Below, piece by piece: positions 63,928-64,000 of a stretch of DNA of 64,000 nt. The notes under the pieces were generated by a model that did not search any database, was not told the origin of the DNA, and saw nothing but the letters and a program-made list of their open reading frames with translations. The DNA is from Thinopyrum elongatum. Its lineage: Eukaryota > Streptophyta > Magnoliopsida > Poales > Poaceae. The translations under genes and the position numbers were made by a program. The DNA lies in contig CM022298.1 in assembly GCA_011799875.1 (NCBI GenBank), positions 496,103,180 through 496,167,179 on the forward strand, in the 5' to 3' direction. Each line of letters starts with the position of its first letter. Position 1 is the stretch's first letter.

Positions 63928-64000
63928 CCCAACCTTTCCCACTGTAAGTTACTCAGACAAAGGAACCATCATGACTTCATTGAATCCCGCTTCTTCAAGA
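63928..64000. other. Host DNA after R6
   Basis: The right target duplication CCCAA, then 68 bp of unassigned host sequence that should be continuous with 58287. It is too short to identify. Confidence 0.6.

Noticed and set aside
1..64000. A defence-type, CRISPR or bacterial operon system
   Set aside because: Spliced genes, TATA boxes, LTR elements and MITEs show plant nuclear DNA. No prokaryotic gene cluster is present.

Overview
This window is repeat-dominated nuclear DNA from a Triticeae grass (wheat, Aegilops or a close relative). It has no bacterial-type gene packing. Instead it holds nested LTR retrotransposons, CACTA DNA transposons and Stowaway MITEs, plus a few decayed plant gene fragments. 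The clearest taxonomic signal is an Angela-type (BARE/WIS group) Copia element; the family name is from memory. No intact host gene is visible.

Layout. Positions 1-5393 are the right-hand part of a CACTA transposon (C1). It carries a ~500-bp tandem array, a ~95-bp array, a frameshifted minus-strand gene with its own TATA box, a Stowaway MITE and subterminal repeats, and it ends in GCAGTAGTG. C1 sits inside the integrase region of a SIRE/Maximus-like Copia element (R1), whose pol remnant runs 5394-8041 and whose LTR begins at 8110. That LTR is split by a non-autonomous element (R2, 8720-15795) and resumes to ~16.4 kb, where a spliced ORF resembling the 'putative plant transposon protein' family follows. 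This ORF is cut by the left end of a second CACTA (C2) at 17385. C2 shows a palindrome, a GGCCC-rich subterminal array and a spliced minus-strand gene fragment.

From ~24.4 to 43.5 kb there is AT-rich, then pyrimidine-rich, tandemly repeated DNA, split by a 16.3-kb minus-strand Angela element (R3, 25762-42019, target duplication TAACA). R3 is itself broken by a Stowaway MITE in its protease active-site codons (30652-30887) and by a Gypsy element in its gag (R4, 31634-38861, target duplication CAGCA). R4 carries an antisense gene with a B3-like DNA-binding domain and its own TATA box.

From 43.6 kb the DNA holds decayed genes: an acidic-repeat protein gene, an F-box/DUF295 gene whose two parts lie at 44.8-45.8 and 57.2-57.6 kb, and a small TATA-bearing gene at 46.4-46.9 kb. 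A Gypsy element (R5, 47686-57223, target duplication CCTTA) lies between the F-box parts. It has gag and protease but no reverse transcriptase, and carries a multi-exon antisense gene. A last non-coding element (R6, 58288-63927, target duplication CCCAA) shares LTR layout and internal spacer sequence with R5 and contains a 24-bp minisatellite.

A recurring theme is the most interesting observation. Three different transposons (C1, R4, R5) each carry a minus-strand gene with a TATA box roughly 80-115 bp upstream of its ATG; in R4 and R5 this gene is antisense to the element and lies near the 3' LTR. Boundaries of the LTR elements rest on target-site duplications read directly from the sequence. 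Family names and domain names are recognised from memory and were not checked by search.
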